Part shown: positions 42,282-51,682 of the stretch, one piece after another | Layout of the letters: every line of letters starts with the position of its first letter | Numbering within the stretch: position 1 is the stretch's first letter | Source of the DNA: Gammaproteobacteria bacterium | Lineage (GTDB): Bacteria; Pseudomonadota; Gammaproteobacteria; Xanthomonadales; Marinicellaceae | DNA: 64,000 bases | Direction of reading: 5' to 3' | NCBI GenBank assembly: GCA_041395445.1 | Contig: JAWLAO010000002.1 | Location: 434,001 to 498,000, forward strand | The notes under the pieces: generated by a model | The model's input: only the letters and a program-made list of their open reading frames with translations | Database searches by the model: none | Told to the model about the DNA's origin: nothing | Translations under genes and position numbers: made by a program

Positions 42282-42897
42282 ATATCAAATCGAAAGATTT
42301 TTACGAAACGCCAAAAACAATTTCAACTATCACTTAAGAAATATACCGGTGGTTACCCGTTATTTGTTAATTTCTATCATTGTGGTTTTCATTCTGCAAC
42401 ATGTGGTGAATTTATATTTTTTCGTATTACAAAGTTTTAATTACGGATTTAACCCGGTTCAATTGATTAGTTATGCTTTTTTGCATGGTAATTTTGCCCA
42501 TTTGCTTTTCAATGGTTTAGCATTGTGGATGTTTGGTTCTCAGATTGAGCGATACTGGGGAGCTAAAAGATATTTAACTTTTGTATTTGTTTGTATTGTT
42601 GGTGCTGCAATCACTCACATGATATTTGTTAATGCGAATGTAATAGGAATTTCAGGTTTGGTATTTGGCTTGTTGTTGGCTTATGGAATGATGTGGCCGG
42701 AACGCGAAATCTTTTTACTTTTACCACCGATGCCGGTAAAGGCTAAATATTTGGTTATTGGATATGGGGTGCTATTATTGCTCAATATTCTAACATCAAG
42801 AAACGATGGTATCGCGCACTTTGCCCATTTAGGCGGAGCGCTGAGTGGGTTTTTGTTGATTCAGTATTGGCGAAAAAAACCACCATTTCACAGATAA
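42274..42897 (+). CDS. Rhomboid-family intramembrane serine protease
   Basis: 207 residues, six membrane helices. Catalytic Ser127 lies in IGISGLVFG and the catalytic His is most likely His185 in AHFAHLGGAL. The first signature HGNFAHLLFN (His71, His76, Asn80) and the L1 loop WMFGSQIERYWG are also present, so the protease should be active. It cleaves membrane proteins within or near their membrane segments; substrates are unknown. It overlaps sixA by 8 bp and is followed by a bidirectional terminator. Confidence 0.92.
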   Translation: MNKYQIERFLRNAKNNFNYHLRNIPVVTRYLLISIIVVFILQHVVNLYFFVLQSFNYGFNPVQLISYAFLHGNFAHLLFNGLALWMFGSQIERYWGAKRYLTFVFVCIVGAAITHMIFVNANVIGISGLVFGLLLAYGMMWPEREIFLLLPPMPVKAKYLVIGYGVLLLLNILTSRNDGIAHFAHLGGALSGFLLIQYWRKKPPFHR

Positions 42898-42899
42898 AA

Positions 42900-42923
42900 A
42901 AACGAACCCCGAAGAGTTCGTTT
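42900..42923. terminator. Bidirectional rho-independent terminator
   Basis: Perfect 8-bp stem AAACGAAC / GTTCGTTT with A-rich and T-rich flanks between the convergent rhomboid and Tyr-rich lipoprotein genes. Confidence 0.85.
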
Positions 42924-42951
42924 AGAATTCCAAATAACGTTCACATTGAAA

Positions 42952-44148
42952 CTATCTTATTCCCTTAATTTCAGAACGAGCTCTTGAAGAAGAGTTTCTC
43001 TCTGATGATGAGGGTTTGTTATTTCGACTGGATGAGCGATCCGTGTTTGATCGTGTTGGCCTGACAGCAGGTTTGCTATTGTCATTCACAACTGGTTTCG
43101 ATTGATTTGGTGAGGACGGTTGAACTCTTTGTCCTTGATTCTGAGGAGTTGATATTGTGCTTCTGTAAGTTGGTTTTACAACAGGGCGATTGCTAATCTG
43201 AGGTTTAGTTTGTATGTTTCTGTTATAACTACCTTGGTTCTGTTGATTGTTTATGGTTCTGTGGTTATTAGAGTAACTACTACCCCTGCGAATTTCTCTG
43301 ACCTGATTGTAGCTTGTACTTGAATTTTGGCGCATTTGCTCCTGTGGGCGAGGTTGGTTTTGTGTATATGGCCTATTGCTTGTATTGCCCCTGTACGATG
43401 TCTGTGAATTCGAAGAGTTTTGATATCGGTTGTTGTTATATCGGTTATTTGACTCTGTGAAAGGTTGGCGAGTTGTCGGTTGTCTTTGGCTGGAGTATCC
43501 CTCAGTTGTTCTTTGCCTGCTGTTGGGTCTGGGCGTGTTTGGTGAAACACGGTTATTCACACTTACACGACTGTTAGGTTCGGTGCTTCTGTATGTGTGT
43601 CTTGGGTTGTTGGTGTATCTATTGCTATAGCCATGATTGTTTCTTGCAGCTATACGAGCCACTTCTGAGCGAGCTGAGATGTGTCTGTCGTTGCGATAGC
43701 TTCTCCAGTAGTTATCCCAATAACTGGAATAGTAATAGCTGTTATAAGGATTGTAGTAATGATTGTGATGTCTTCTGCTCGGAGAATCCCAAAAAGAATT
43801 CCAAAAATAGTCGATTCCAAAACTCCATCCATAATAATCATTGTAGGAAACATATCCCCACGGAGAATAACTTCCCCAGTAGCTATAAGGGCTATAGTAG
43901 TAATGGTTATAAAAGCCGACTCTCGGATAACGATATGGGCTGTAATAGACATTGCTGTAGTTGACACCCCAACGATCGGGATAGTAATTGTATGAATAAT
44001 AGTCATCATAACCGTAATAATCATCGTATCCGTAGTAGTCGTCTTCATAGTAAATATCATCGTAATCACTGTAACGATAATAGTCTGAGACACAGCCTTG
44101 TAGCATAAAAATGATAGCTAGAATGGAGAGGATTCTTTTCATGATCAT
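42952..44148 (-). CDS. Tyr/Asn/Arg-rich low-complexity lipoprotein
   Basis: 398 residues. Lipoprotein signal ILAIIFMLQGC places the lipid Cys at 19 (start 44148; 44142 also possible). Residues 20-150 are extremely rich in Tyr and Asp, with repeats of the GYDDYY type and many YSPY, YYYS pairs. Residues 150-398 are an Arg/Asn/Ser/Gln-rich disordered tail ending RSEIKGIR. No known domain. It is likely an outer-membrane-anchored, sticky, intrinsically disordered surface protein. Long antisense frames over it are artefacts of its composition. It has a shared terminator at the 3' end. Confidence 0.82.
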   Translation of the reverse strand: MIMKRILSILAIIFMLQGCVSDYYRYSDYDDIYYEDDYYGYDDYYGYDDYYSYNYYPDRWGVNYSNVYYSPYRYPRVGFYNHYYYSPYSYWGSYSPWGYVSYNDYYGWSFGIDYFWNSFWDSPSRRHHNHYYNPYNSYYYSSYWDNYWRSYRNDRHISARSEVARIAARNNHGYSNRYTNNPRHTYRSTEPNSRVSVNNRVSPNTPRPNSRQRTTEGYSSQRQPTTRQPFTESNNRYNNNRYQNSSNSQTSYRGNTSNRPYTQNQPRPQEQMRQNSSTSYNQVREIRRGSSYSNNHRTINNQQNQGSYNRNIQTKPQISNRPVVKPTYRSTISTPQNQGQRVQPSSPNQSKPVVNDNSKPAVRPTRSNTDRSSSRNNKPSSSERNSSSRARSEIKGIR

Positions 44149-44288
44149 ATAACAATATCTTAAAGTATTGAGATTATAGTTTATGGAGAATGAATTTTAA
44201 CTGAATGTCATCAACTTGTAAAAGATAAGAGTGATACAAAGGTTGGGACTATTTAGTGGCTATTTCATTATATTATTATCTGCTAATG

Positions 44289-44317
44289 TTGCTTTGTATC
44301 CTCTAAACCTATATAAT
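44289..44317 (+). promoter_or_regulatory. Sigma70-type promoter of the ATP synthase operon
   Basis: TTGCTT (44289-44294) and TATAAT (44312-44317) are 17 bp apart, about 55 bp upstream of atpI. Confidence 0.65.
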
Positions 44318-44371
44318 TCACCCGCTTTTAACAGGGGCTAAAAATCGGAAGTAAAATGAATCCGGTTTTTC

Positions 44372-44773
44372 ATGAGAGAAAAAACCAATAGTATGAGTGA
44401 TAATTTATCTTTCACGCAGGTCAAAAAGAAGGTTTTTCTCATACCGATTTGGCAGTTGCTGGTAGGTCTGATTGTTTTTGCAATTTTGTTTGTTGTTTCT
44501 GATTTCACATCAGCAATCGCAGGGTTGTACGGGTCTTTAGTGGGTGTGGTTGGAAGTCTGGTATTTGCCGGAATGGTTTTTGGATTTGGAATTCGTTCAG
44601 GGCAATTAACTACCGGAAGAATATTTAAAGCAGAAGCAATAAAATTCCTTGTGGTTGCAATATTGTTTTACTTGGCTTTTGCTGAATTAGCACTTCCTTT
44701 TCTCTCAGTGATTGTGGGGTTTTTTGCTACTTTAATAGTATTTATTTTAGCATTGTTAATGTTATTTAGGTGA
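44372..44773 (+). CDS. atpI: ATP synthase accessory protein I
   Basis: 133 residues with four membrane helices (LLVGLIVFAILFVVSDF, LYGSLVGVVGSLVFAGMVFGF, FLVVAILFYLAFAELALPF, FFATLIVFILALLMLF). Position at the head of the atp operon and topology match AtpI, which aids c-ring assembly. Start at 44372 is uncertain; ATG 44393 (MSDNLSF) is an alternative. Confidence 0.82.
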   Translation: MREKTNSMSDNLSFTQVKKKVFLIPIWQLLVGLIVFAILFVVSDFTSAIAGLYGSLVGVVGSLVFAGMVFGFGIRSGQLTTGRIFKAEAIKFLVVAILFYLAFAELALPFLSVIVGFFATLIVFILALLMLFR

Positions 44774-44785
44774 AGAGTATAAATA

Positions 44786-45637
44786 ATGAGTGATGGCGCA
44801 AGCGATATTGGCGGTTATATAGAACACCACCTTAAGAACAATACACTAGAATTAGTGGAAGGTTCGTCATTTTGGTCAATACACATGGATAGTTTGGTCT
44901 ATACATTAATAACGGCAGTTGTTTACCTATTGTTTTTTGGCATGGTTGCCAAAAAAGTTAAGTCAGGTGTCCCTTCTAAAACACAAAACTTTGTAGAGAT
45001 GGTGGTTGGTTTTGTTAATGAACAAGTCAAAGATTTGTTTCATTATAAAAGCAAAGTGGTTGCGCCATTGGCTTTAAGTATATTTATATGGGTCTTCCTA
45101 ATGAATTTCATGGACTTAGTTCCAGTTGATTTGTTACCGGCAACAGGTCAGGTTGTTGGGATAGAATATATGCGGGTAGTTCCCTCTACGGATCCAAATA
45201 TTACACTTGGCATGTCTTCAGCAGTTATATTGTTAGTAATGTTCTATAATTTTACTAAAAAAGGACTTGGTGGATATGCAAGAGAATACTTTGGCCACCC
45301 TTTTGAATCAAAAAACATTGTTGGAAAAATAGTTTTGTTTATACCCAACATGTTACTAAATACAGTTGAAACAGTCGCAAAGCCAATATCTCTTGGTTTG
45401 CGTTTGTTTGGAAATTTATATGCAGGCGAGTTGATTTTTATGTTAATCGCTGTGTTTACTTTAGGGTATGGGCTTGAGCAGTTGTTATCATTTGGCGGGG
45501 TTATAATGGTAGTTGCACAATTCATCCTAGGTTTAATATGGACATTGTTTCATATAATAATTATTACATTACAAGCGTTTATTTTCATGATGTTGAGTGT
45601 GGTATATCTGGCTCAGTCTCATGATACTGGACACTAG
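44786..45637 (+). CDS. atpB: ATP synthase F0 subunit a
   Basis: 283 residues, five or six membrane helices. The functional Arg is in PISLGLRLFGNLYAGELIFML, and the C-terminal WTLFHIIIITLQAFIFMMLSVVYLAQSHD is typical. It forms the proton half-channels against the c-ring. Length is normal for gammaproteobacteria. It follows atpI by 12 bp. Confidence 0.97.
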   Translation: MSDGASDIGGYIEHHLKNNTLELVEGSSFWSIHMDSLVYTLITAVVYLLFFGMVAKKVKSGVPSKTQNFVEMVVGFVNEQVKDLFHYKSKVVAPLALSIFIWVFLMNFMDLVPVDLLPATGQVVGIEYMRVVPSTDPNITLGMSSAVILLVMFYNFTKKGLGGYAREYFGHPFESKNIVGKIVLFIPNMLLNTVETVAKPISLGLRLFGNLYAGELIFMLIAVFTLGYGLEQLLSFGGVIMVVAQFILGLIWTLFHIIIITLQAFIFMMLSVVYLAQSHDTGH

Positions 45638-45696
45638 TAAAAATTTAATCATTTAACTTTTTTAATTTCGTCAAAATAATATAATCGGAGAAAACG

Positions 45697-45975
45697 ATGG
45701 AAAACATGGCATTAATCGCTGACATTCAAGGTATGACAGTAATCGCAGTAGCAATGATAATCGGCATGGCTGCATTAGGAACAGCAATTGGTTTTGCAAT
45801 ATTAGGTGGTAAACTATTAGAATCGTCTGCCAGACAACCAGAATTGGCACCAATGCTACAAGGAAAAATGTTCTTAATCGCTGGTTTGCTAGATGCAATC
45901 TCAATGATTGGTATTGGTTTGGCACTGTTCTTCACGTTTGCTAACCCGTTTTTGGGGCCTTTAACTGCAAGCTAA
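45697..45975 (+). CDS. atpE: ATP synthase F0 subunit c
   Basis: 92 residues, two-helix hairpin. The proton carrier is Asp66 in LLDAISMIG, and the polar loop is ARQPEL. The proton carrier is in DAISMIGIGLALFFTF rather than a Glu with a sodium-type pattern, so this is a proton-driven enzyme. ATG 45697 has a GGAGAAAA ribosome site. Confidence 0.97.
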   Translation: MENMALIADIQGMTVIAVAMIIGMAALGTAIGFAILGGKLLESSARQPELAPMLQGKMFLIAGLLDAISMIGIGLALFFTFANPFLGPLTAS

Positions 45976-46024
45976 TATAAATCTATAGCAAAGTTGTTAA
46001 TTAGATTTATTTAGGAGTATCGCA

Positions 46025-46495
46025 ATGAGTATAAATGTCACACTACTAATTCAAATGGTTGTTTTCTTTGTTGTTGTTTTAATAACAATGAAATACATCT
46101 GGCCGATCATTCTTGGTGCGATGGAAGAGCGCGAAAAGCAGATTGCAGACGGTTTGGCTGCAACCAATAAAGCAGAAGCTGAATTGAAAAAGGCTCAAGA
46201 AGAAGCGGAAAGCATTCTGAATGAAGCAAAAGATCAGGCGAGTACAGTTAGGGAATCAGCCAACAAAATGGCAACCAAGATAAAAGATCAGGCAAAAGCG
46301 GAAGCTTTGGCAGAAAAAGACCGTCAAATGGCTGCCGCAGTTGCTGAGATTGAGCAAGAGGCAAATCGTGCAAAAGAAAATTTGAGAAAACAAGTTTCAG
46401 CTTTGGCATTGGCCGGAACTGAAAAACTGTTAAACAAAGAAGTTGACTCAAAAGTTCACGCCGATTTATTGAATGATTTGGTAAAAGAGATATAA
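46025..46495 (+). CDS. atpF: ATP synthase F0 subunit b
   Basis: 156 residues: one N-terminal membrane helix (LLIQMVVFFVVVLITMKYIWP) then a long charged helix (EEREKQIADGLAATNKAEAELKKA) forming the peripheral stalk. Length and layout are those of E. coli AtpF (156). It ends 1 bp before atpH. Confidence 0.97.
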   Translation: MSINVTLLIQMVVFFVVVLITMKYIWPIILGAMEEREKQIADGLAATNKAEAELKKAQEEAESILNEAKDQASTVRESANKMATKIKDQAKAEALAEKDRQMAAAVAEIEQEANRAKENLRKQVSALALAGTEKLLNKEVDSKVHADLLNDLVKEI

Positions 46496-46496
46496 C

Positions 46497-47024
46497 ATGG
46501 CTGAACTCATTACTCTGGCAAGACCTTATGCTAAAGCAGCTTTTGATTACGCAAAAGGAGAAGGCTTGGTTGAGTCTTGGTTGAAACAATTATCCGTTTC
46601 GGCAGGATTGGCTTCTGTTGATGAGGTTATTGATGCTTTTTCATCACCAAACAAAGATTTAGCAAGTTTGGTTGATATGCTATCTGGTTCTGGCGCAGAT
46701 GAGGGTTATAAAAACTTTATCCAGTTGCTGGCAGACAACAACAGATTGGTGTTATTACCCGATGTTGTCAGTGTTTTTAAAACTATCAGTGAAAATGATG
46801 CTAAAACATTGAGTGCCGATGTTTATACAGCAGAAGAAATCAGCAAAGAACAGGTTGAGGCGATAACCGCATCTCTATCAAAAAGAACCGGAAAAACCGT
46901 TAAAGTGACTCAGCACATTGATGCTTCATTATTGAGTGGCGCAAGAGTGGTTGCGGGTGATTTGGTGATTGATGGTTCTTTAAAAGCCAAATTAGAAAAG
47001 CTGAAAACAGAATTGTTGAATTAA
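46497..47024 (+). CDS. atpH: ATP synthase F1 subunit delta
   Basis: 175 residues. N terminus ITLARPYAKAAFDYA and C terminus SLLSGARVVAGDLVIDGSLKAKLEKL are the family signatures. It couples the b stalk to the alpha3beta3 head. Followed by a small hairpin before atpA. Confidence 0.96.
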   Translation: MAELITLARPYAKAAFDYAKGEGLVESWLKQLSVSAGLASVDEVIDAFSSPNKDLASLVDMLSGSGADEGYKNFIQLLADNNRLVLLPDVVSVFKTISENDAKTLSADVYTAEEISKEQVEAITASLSKRTGKTVKVTQHIDASLLSGARVVAGDLVIDGSLKAKLEKLKTELLN

Positions 47025-47038
47025 TTTAAGATAATCAC

Positions 47039-47057
47039 GAGTGGAAACAAGCCACTC
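47039..47057 (+). other. Intercistronic hairpin between atpH and atpA
   Basis: GAGTGG and CCACTC pair across a 7-nt loop, 22 bp before the atpA start. It may set relative translation or mRNA stability within the operon. Confidence 0.55.
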
Positions 47058-47079
47058 TTAATTGCAAAGAGGACATACA

Positions 47080-48627
47080 ATGCAAACGACATTGAATCCA
47101 TCAGAAATTAGCGAACTGATTAAAGAGCGCATTAAGAATTTCAAAGTACAATCAGAAGCAAGAACAGAAGGTACAGTTGTTTCTGTATCAGACGGTATTG
47201 CCAGAATTCACGGACTTGCAGATGTAATGCAAGGTGAGATGATTGAATTACCTAATAACACTTATGCATTGGCGTTGAACCTTGAGCGTGATTCAGTGGG
47301 TGTGGTCATCATGGGTGATTACACAAACATCTCAGAAGGCGATAAAGCGAAATGTACCGGTAAAATTCTTGAAGTGCCGGTTGGACCTGAATTGGTTGGA
47401 CGTGTTGTGGATGCTTTGGGTAATCCAATTGACGGAAATGGTCCGATTGAAGCTAAAGAAACATCACCAGTGGAGCGTATTGCTCCGGGTGTTATTGAGC
47501 GTCAATCAGTTGACCAACCTGTTCAAACGGGCTTGAAGTCTATTGACTCTATGGTTCCAATCGGAAGAGGACAACGTGAGTTGATTATTGGTGATCGACA
47601 AACCGGTAAAACAGCAGTTGCAATTGATGCGATTATTAATCAAAAAGGAAAAGGTGTTACCTGTATTTACGTTGCGATTGGTCAAAAACGCTCATCAGTA
47701 ACAGCGATTGTTCGTAAACTGGAAGAGTTTGGTGCGATGGATCACACAATTATTGTTGCGGCCACAGCTTCTGATTCAGCTGCGATGCAATATATTGCTC
47801 CTTATGCCGGTTGTGCGATGGGTGAGTACTTCCGTGACCGCGGTCAGGATGCTTTGATTGTTTATGATGATTTGACAAAACAAGCATGGGCTTACAGACA
47901 AGTTTCCCTGTTGTTGAAAAGACCTCCTGGACGTGAGGCTTATCCTGGTGATGTTTTCTACTTGCACTCAAGATTATTAGAGAGAGCGGCTCGTGTGAAT
48001 GCGGATTACGTTGAAGAATTCACAAAGGGTGAAGTTAAAGGTCAAACAGGTTCATTGACGGCATTGCCAATCATTGAAACCCAAGCCGGTGACGTATCAG
48101 CATTCGTACCAACAAACGTAATTTCGATTACTGACGGACAAATTTTCTTGGAAACTGATTTATTTAATGCTGGTATTCGTCCGGCGATTAATGCGGGTCT
48201 TTCTGTGTCACGTGTTGGTGGTGCAGCCCAAACTAAAGTAATTAAGAAATTAGGTGGTGGTGTTCGTTTAGCACTGGCTCAATATCGTGAGTTGGCAGCG
48301 TTTGCTCAGTTTGCTTCAGATTTGGATGAAGTGACCAGAAGACAGCTTGAGCGTGGTCAAAAAGTAACAGAATTGATGAAGCAAGCACAATACTCTCCTA
48401 TGAGTGTTGCAGAGATGGCAGTCACTTTGTATGCGGTCGATAAAGGTTACATGGATGACATCGAGCTCAACAAAATCGGAGATTTTGAATCGGCGTTGTT
48501 AGATCACATGAATGGATCTCAAGAAGAGTTTATGAATAAACTCAGTGCATCCGGCGATTATAATGATGAAGTTGAAGGAACTATCAAAGCCGGAATTGAA
48601 GGGTTCAAAAAAACTGGTACATGGTAG
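47080..48627 (+). CDS. atpA: ATP synthase F1 subunit alpha
   Basis: 515 residues. Walker A GDRQTGKTA, the ALIVYDDLTKQAWAYRQ region and the IGRGQRELIIGD stretch match AtpA. I chose ATG 47080 with ribosome site AAAGAGGA; the frame extends back to a TTG at 47062, but that includes the ribosome site itself. Confidence 0.98.
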   Translation: MQTTLNPSEISELIKERIKNFKVQSEARTEGTVVSVSDGIARIHGLADVMQGEMIELPNNTYALALNLERDSVGVVIMGDYTNISEGDKAKCTGKILEVPVGPELVGRVVDALGNPIDGNGPIEAKETSPVERIAPGVIERQSVDQPVQTGLKSIDSMVPIGRGQRELIIGDRQTGKTAVAIDAIINQKGKGVTCIYVAIGQKRSSVTAIVRKLEEFGAMDHTIIVAATASDSAAMQYIAPYAGCAMGEYFRDRGQDALIVYDDLTKQAWAYRQVSLLLKRPPGREAYPGDVFYLHSRLLERAARVNADYVEEFTKGEVKGQTGSLTALPIIETQAGDVSAFVPTNVISITDGQIFLETDLFNAGIRPAINAGLSVSRVGGAAQTKVIKKLGGGVRLALAQYRELAAFAQFASDLDEVTRRQLERGQKVTELMKQAQYSPMSVAEMAVTLYAVDKGYMDDIELNKIGDFESALLDHMNGSQEEFMNKLSASGDYNDEVEGTIKAGIEGFKKTGTW

Positions 48628-48675
48628 AAAGAAGGTTACTTTAAAAAGTAAAAATTGATTTAAAGAGCAAGTAAT

Positions 48676-49536
48676 ATGGCAGTCGGAAGTGAAATTGTAA
48701 CCAAAATTAAAAGTGTTCAGTCCACCAAAAAGGTGACTTCAGCACTTGAAATGGTTTCGGCAAGTAAAATTAAACGAGCCAAAGACCAAATGATGGAGGC
48801 AAGACCTTATGCAACACAGATGAAAAAAATCATCGGGCATATGGCTCATGCTTCTCCTGAATACAGACACCCTTTCATGAAAGAGCGTGAAGTTAAAAGA
48901 ATTGGTTACATTATTATCTCTACCGACAGAGGTCTTTGTGGTGGCTTGAATACAAACCTTTTCAAAAAAACCGTTGCTGATATGAAACAATGGAAAGATA
49001 AAGGTGTTGATATAGACGCTGTGACAATTGGTAACAAGGCATCAACTTTTTTCAAAAGTGTTGATGTTTCGCTGAAAGCGAGCATTAGCTCATTGGGAGA
49101 CAACCCTGAGTTAACTAAACTGGTTGGCGTTGTTAAGGTTATGTTGGATTTGTTCACAGAAGAAAAAATTGATCGCATAAATTTAGTATTTAATGACTTT
49201 GTTAATTCGATTGTTCAAAAGCCAACAGTTCAGCAACTTTTGCCACTTGAAGCAACAGATGATGATGGAGTCAAAAACAACTTTGACTACCTCTATGAGC
49301 CGGAAGCACAAGATGTTTTAGAGTTCGTATTAGGTCGTTATGTTGAATCATTGGTGTTTCAGGGGATTTTGGAAAACTTAGCTAGCGAACATGCTGCAAG
49401 AATGATAGCGATGAAAAACGCCACAGATAATGCGAGTGAGCTGATTAAAGACTTGCGACTAGTATATAACAAGGCACGTCAAGCTGCCATTACACAAGAA
49501 ATTTCAGAGATTGTTGGCGGAGCCGCCGCAGTTTAA
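48676..49536 (+). CDS. atpG: ATP synthase F1 subunit gamma
   Basis: 286 residues. The N-terminal helix IVTKIKSVQSTKKVTSALEMVSASKI and the C-terminal helix MIAMKNATDNASELIKDLRLVYNKARQAAITQEI form the rotor shaft; STDRGLCGGLN is the conserved mid-sequence. Confidence 0.98.
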   Translation: MAVGSEIVTKIKSVQSTKKVTSALEMVSASKIKRAKDQMMEARPYATQMKKIIGHMAHASPEYRHPFMKEREVKRIGYIIISTDRGLCGGLNTNLFKKTVADMKQWKDKGVDIDAVTIGNKASTFFKSVDVSLKASISSLGDNPELTKLVGVVKVMLDLFTEEKIDRINLVFNDFVNSIVQKPTVQQLLPLEATDDDGVKNNFDYLYEPEAQDVLEFVLGRYVESLVFQGILENLASEHAARMIAMKNATDNASELIKDLRLVYNKARQAAITQEISEIVGGAAAV

Positions 49537-49553
49537 GTATTGAGGATTTTAAA

Positions 49554-50945
49554 ATGAGTTCAGGTAAAATAGTACAAATTATTGGTGCGGTTGTTGACGT
49601 AGAATTCGATCGTAAAGACGTTCCTAAAGTCTATGAGGCTTTGACAATTGCGGAAACAAACACAACTCTTGAAGTTCAACAACAGTTAGGTGACGGAATT
49701 GTGAGAACAATTGCGTTGGGTTCAACAGATGGTCTGAAAAGAAATTTAAATGTTGAATCAACCGGTGCTCCTATTAAAGTTCCTGTTGGTAAGAAAACAC
49801 TTGGTCGTATCATGGATGTATTAGGTAACCCAATTGATCATGCCGGAGAAATTGGCGAAGAAGAGCGATGGGAAATTCACCGTCAAGCTCCAAGTTATGA
49901 AGAGCAAGCAGCCAGTAATGACGTGTTGGAAACCGGTATTAAAGTTATCGATTTGGTATGCCCGTTTAACAAAGGTGGTAAAGTTGGATTGTTCGGTGGT
50001 GCCGGTGTTGGTAAAACTGTAAACATGATGGAATTGATTCGTAACATTGCGATTGAGCATAGTGGTTATTCCGTTTTCGCCGGTGTGGGAGAGCGTACTC
50101 GTGAAGGAAATGACTTCTATCACGAAATGAAAGACTCAAACGTACTTGATAAAGTATCTTTGGTTTACGGTCAGATGAACGAGCCTCCGGGAAACAGATT
50201 GCGTGTGGCATTAACTGGGTTGACAATTGCTGAACAGTTCCGTGATGAAGGTCGTGACGTTTTATTGTTTATTGATAATATTTATCGTTATACATTGGCA
50301 GGTACTGAAGTTTCAGCTTTGTTGGGTCGTATGCCATCTGCTGTAGGTTACCAACCAACCCTGGCTGAAGAAATGGGTATGTTGCAAGAACGTATTACTT
50401 CAACTAAGAAAGGTTCTATTACATCGATTCAAGCGGTTTATGTACCAGCTGATGACTTGACTGACCCTTCTCCTGCAACAACATTTGCTCACTTGGATGC
50501 AACTGTTGTATTATCAAGAAATATTGCAGAATTAGGCATTTACCCAGCGGTTGATCCACTAGATTCAACATCACGTCAATTGGATCCAAACATTGTTGGT
50601 GAAGAGCACTATAATGTGGCGCGTGCGGTTCAAGGAACATTACAAAGATATAAAGAGCTTAAAGATATTATTGCTATCTTGGGTATGGATGAGTTATCTG
50701 AAGAAGATAAACAAGTTGTTTATCGCGCTCGTAAAGTAGAGAGATTCTTCTCTCAACCATTCTTCGTGGCAGAAGTATTTACAGGTTCCCCAGGTAAATA
50801 TGTTTCATTAGCTGAAACAATCAGAGGGTTCAAAGGAATTATTGAAGGTGAGTATGACGATTTACCGGAACAAGCATTCTATATGGCTGGATCAATTGAT
50901 GAAGTGATTGAAAAAGCGAAAGCCATGGAGTCTAAAGCAGCATAA
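49554..50945 (+). CDS. atpD: ATP synthase F1 subunit beta
   Basis: 463 residues, catalytic subunit. Walker A GGAGVGKTV, FAGVGERTREGNDFYHEM, LLFIDNIYRYT (Walker B) and ALLGRMPSAVGYQPTL are all present. Confidence 0.99.
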   Translation: MSSGKIVQIIGAVVDVEFDRKDVPKVYEALTIAETNTTLEVQQQLGDGIVRTIALGSTDGLKRNLNVESTGAPIKVPVGKKTLGRIMDVLGNPIDHAGEIGEEERWEIHRQAPSYEEQAASNDVLETGIKVIDLVCPFNKGGKVGLFGGAGVGKTVNMMELIRNIAIEHSGYSVFAGVGERTREGNDFYHEMKDSNVLDKVSLVYGQMNEPPGNRLRVALTGLTIAEQFRDEGRDVLLFIDNIYRYTLAGTEVSALLGRMPSAVGYQPTLAEEMGMLQERITSTKKGSITSIQAVYVPADDLTDPSPATTFAHLDATVVLSRNIAELGIYPAVDPLDSTSRQLDPNIVGEEHYNVARAVQGTLQRYKELKDIIAILGMDELSEEDKQVVYRARKVERFFSQPFFVAEVFTGSPGKYVSLAETIRGFKGIIEGEYDDLPEQAFYMAGSIDEVIEKAKAMESKAA

Positions 50946-50961
50946 TCCTGCGGAGTGAAAG

Positions 50962-51390
50962 ATGAGTACAATTCAATGTAACATAGTCAGTGCAGAGAAT
51001 GAGATTTTTTCAGGTGAAGTGGCAATGGTTTTTGCTACAGGGATAGCTGGCGAACTCGGTATCGCACCTCGACATGCACCGCTGATAACATTACTGAAGC
51101 CAGGTGAAGTCAGACTTGAAAAAGCTGATGGCTCCCGCCAGAACTATTATGTTTCAGGTGGAATTTTAGAAGTTCAACCTCATATAGTAACTGTTTTGGC
51201 GGATACAGCAACCCGTGCTGAAGACATTGATGAGGCTGCTGCTATAAGAGCCAAAGAAGAAGCTGAAAGATTATTGAAAGACTCAGATAAACGTCAGGAT
51301 TTGGCAAGAGTTCAGGCTGATTTAGCGAAAGCAGTTGCTCAAATTCAAGCACTTAGTCGTATTAAGAAAAAGCTACAAAAGAAAAGGTAA
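50962..51390 (+). CDS. atpC: ATP synthase F1 subunit epsilon
   Basis: 142 residues. N-terminal beta sandwich with GELGIAPRHAPLITLLKPGEVRL and YYVSGGILEVQPHIVTVLADTA, then a C-terminal two-helix inhibitory domain. Last gene of the operon, followed by a strong terminator. Confidence 0.97.
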   Translation: MSTIQCNIVSAENEIFSGEVAMVFATGIAGELGIAPRHAPLITLLKPGEVRLEKADGSRQNYYVSGGILEVQPHIVTVLADTATRAEDIDEAAAIRAKEEAERLLKDSDKRQDLARVQADLAKAVAQIQALSRIKKKLQKKR

Positions 51391-51411
51391 GTTAACCTTT
51401 TACATAATAAC

Positions 51412-51450
51412 AAAGGTTGGCACTTTAGCTAATGCCAACCTTTTTATTTT
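51412..51450 (+). terminator. Rho-independent terminator of the atp operon
   Basis: 11-bp stem AAAGGTTGGCA / TGCCAACCTTT with 10-nt loop followed by TTTATTTT, about 20 bp after atpC. Confidence 0.93.
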
Positions 51451-51501
51451 GTCTGATTTAATAAATTATTAAAATTATCAGCAACTAACAAAAGGAATAT
51501 G

Positions 51502-51529
51502 TTGAAATTTATCAAGTTAATGTTAAAAT
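51502..51529 (+). promoter_or_regulatory. Promoter of the tRNA-fMet - rimP - nusA operon
   Basis: TTGAAA (51502-51507) and TAAAAT (51524-51529) are 16 bp apart, ending 16 bp before the tRNA. Confidence 0.65.
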
Positions 51530-51545
51530 TCAACTCCTTTAATGA

Positions 51546-51622
<77 letters not shown>

Positions 51623-51657
51623 AATTTTATGAGACAATTTAATTTGTTTCTACTACT

Positions 51658-51682
51658 AAAGGCTCCATAGGGAGCCTTTTTT
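51658..51682 (+). terminator. Terminator/attenuator between tRNA-fMet and rimP
   Basis: AAAGGCTCC / GGAGCCTTT stem with a 4-nt loop followed by TTTTTT, 26 bp before the rimP start. Since rimP lacks another visible promoter, this is more likely a partial terminator or antitermination site than a full stop. Confidence 0.82.

Noticed and set aside
43593..44093. Several long open frames on both strands over the Tyr-rich lipoprotein
   Set aside because: They are rich in Ile/Thr/Met or Ser/Cys because they are other frames of a TAT/GAT-rich low-complexity gene; no ribosome site or family match.
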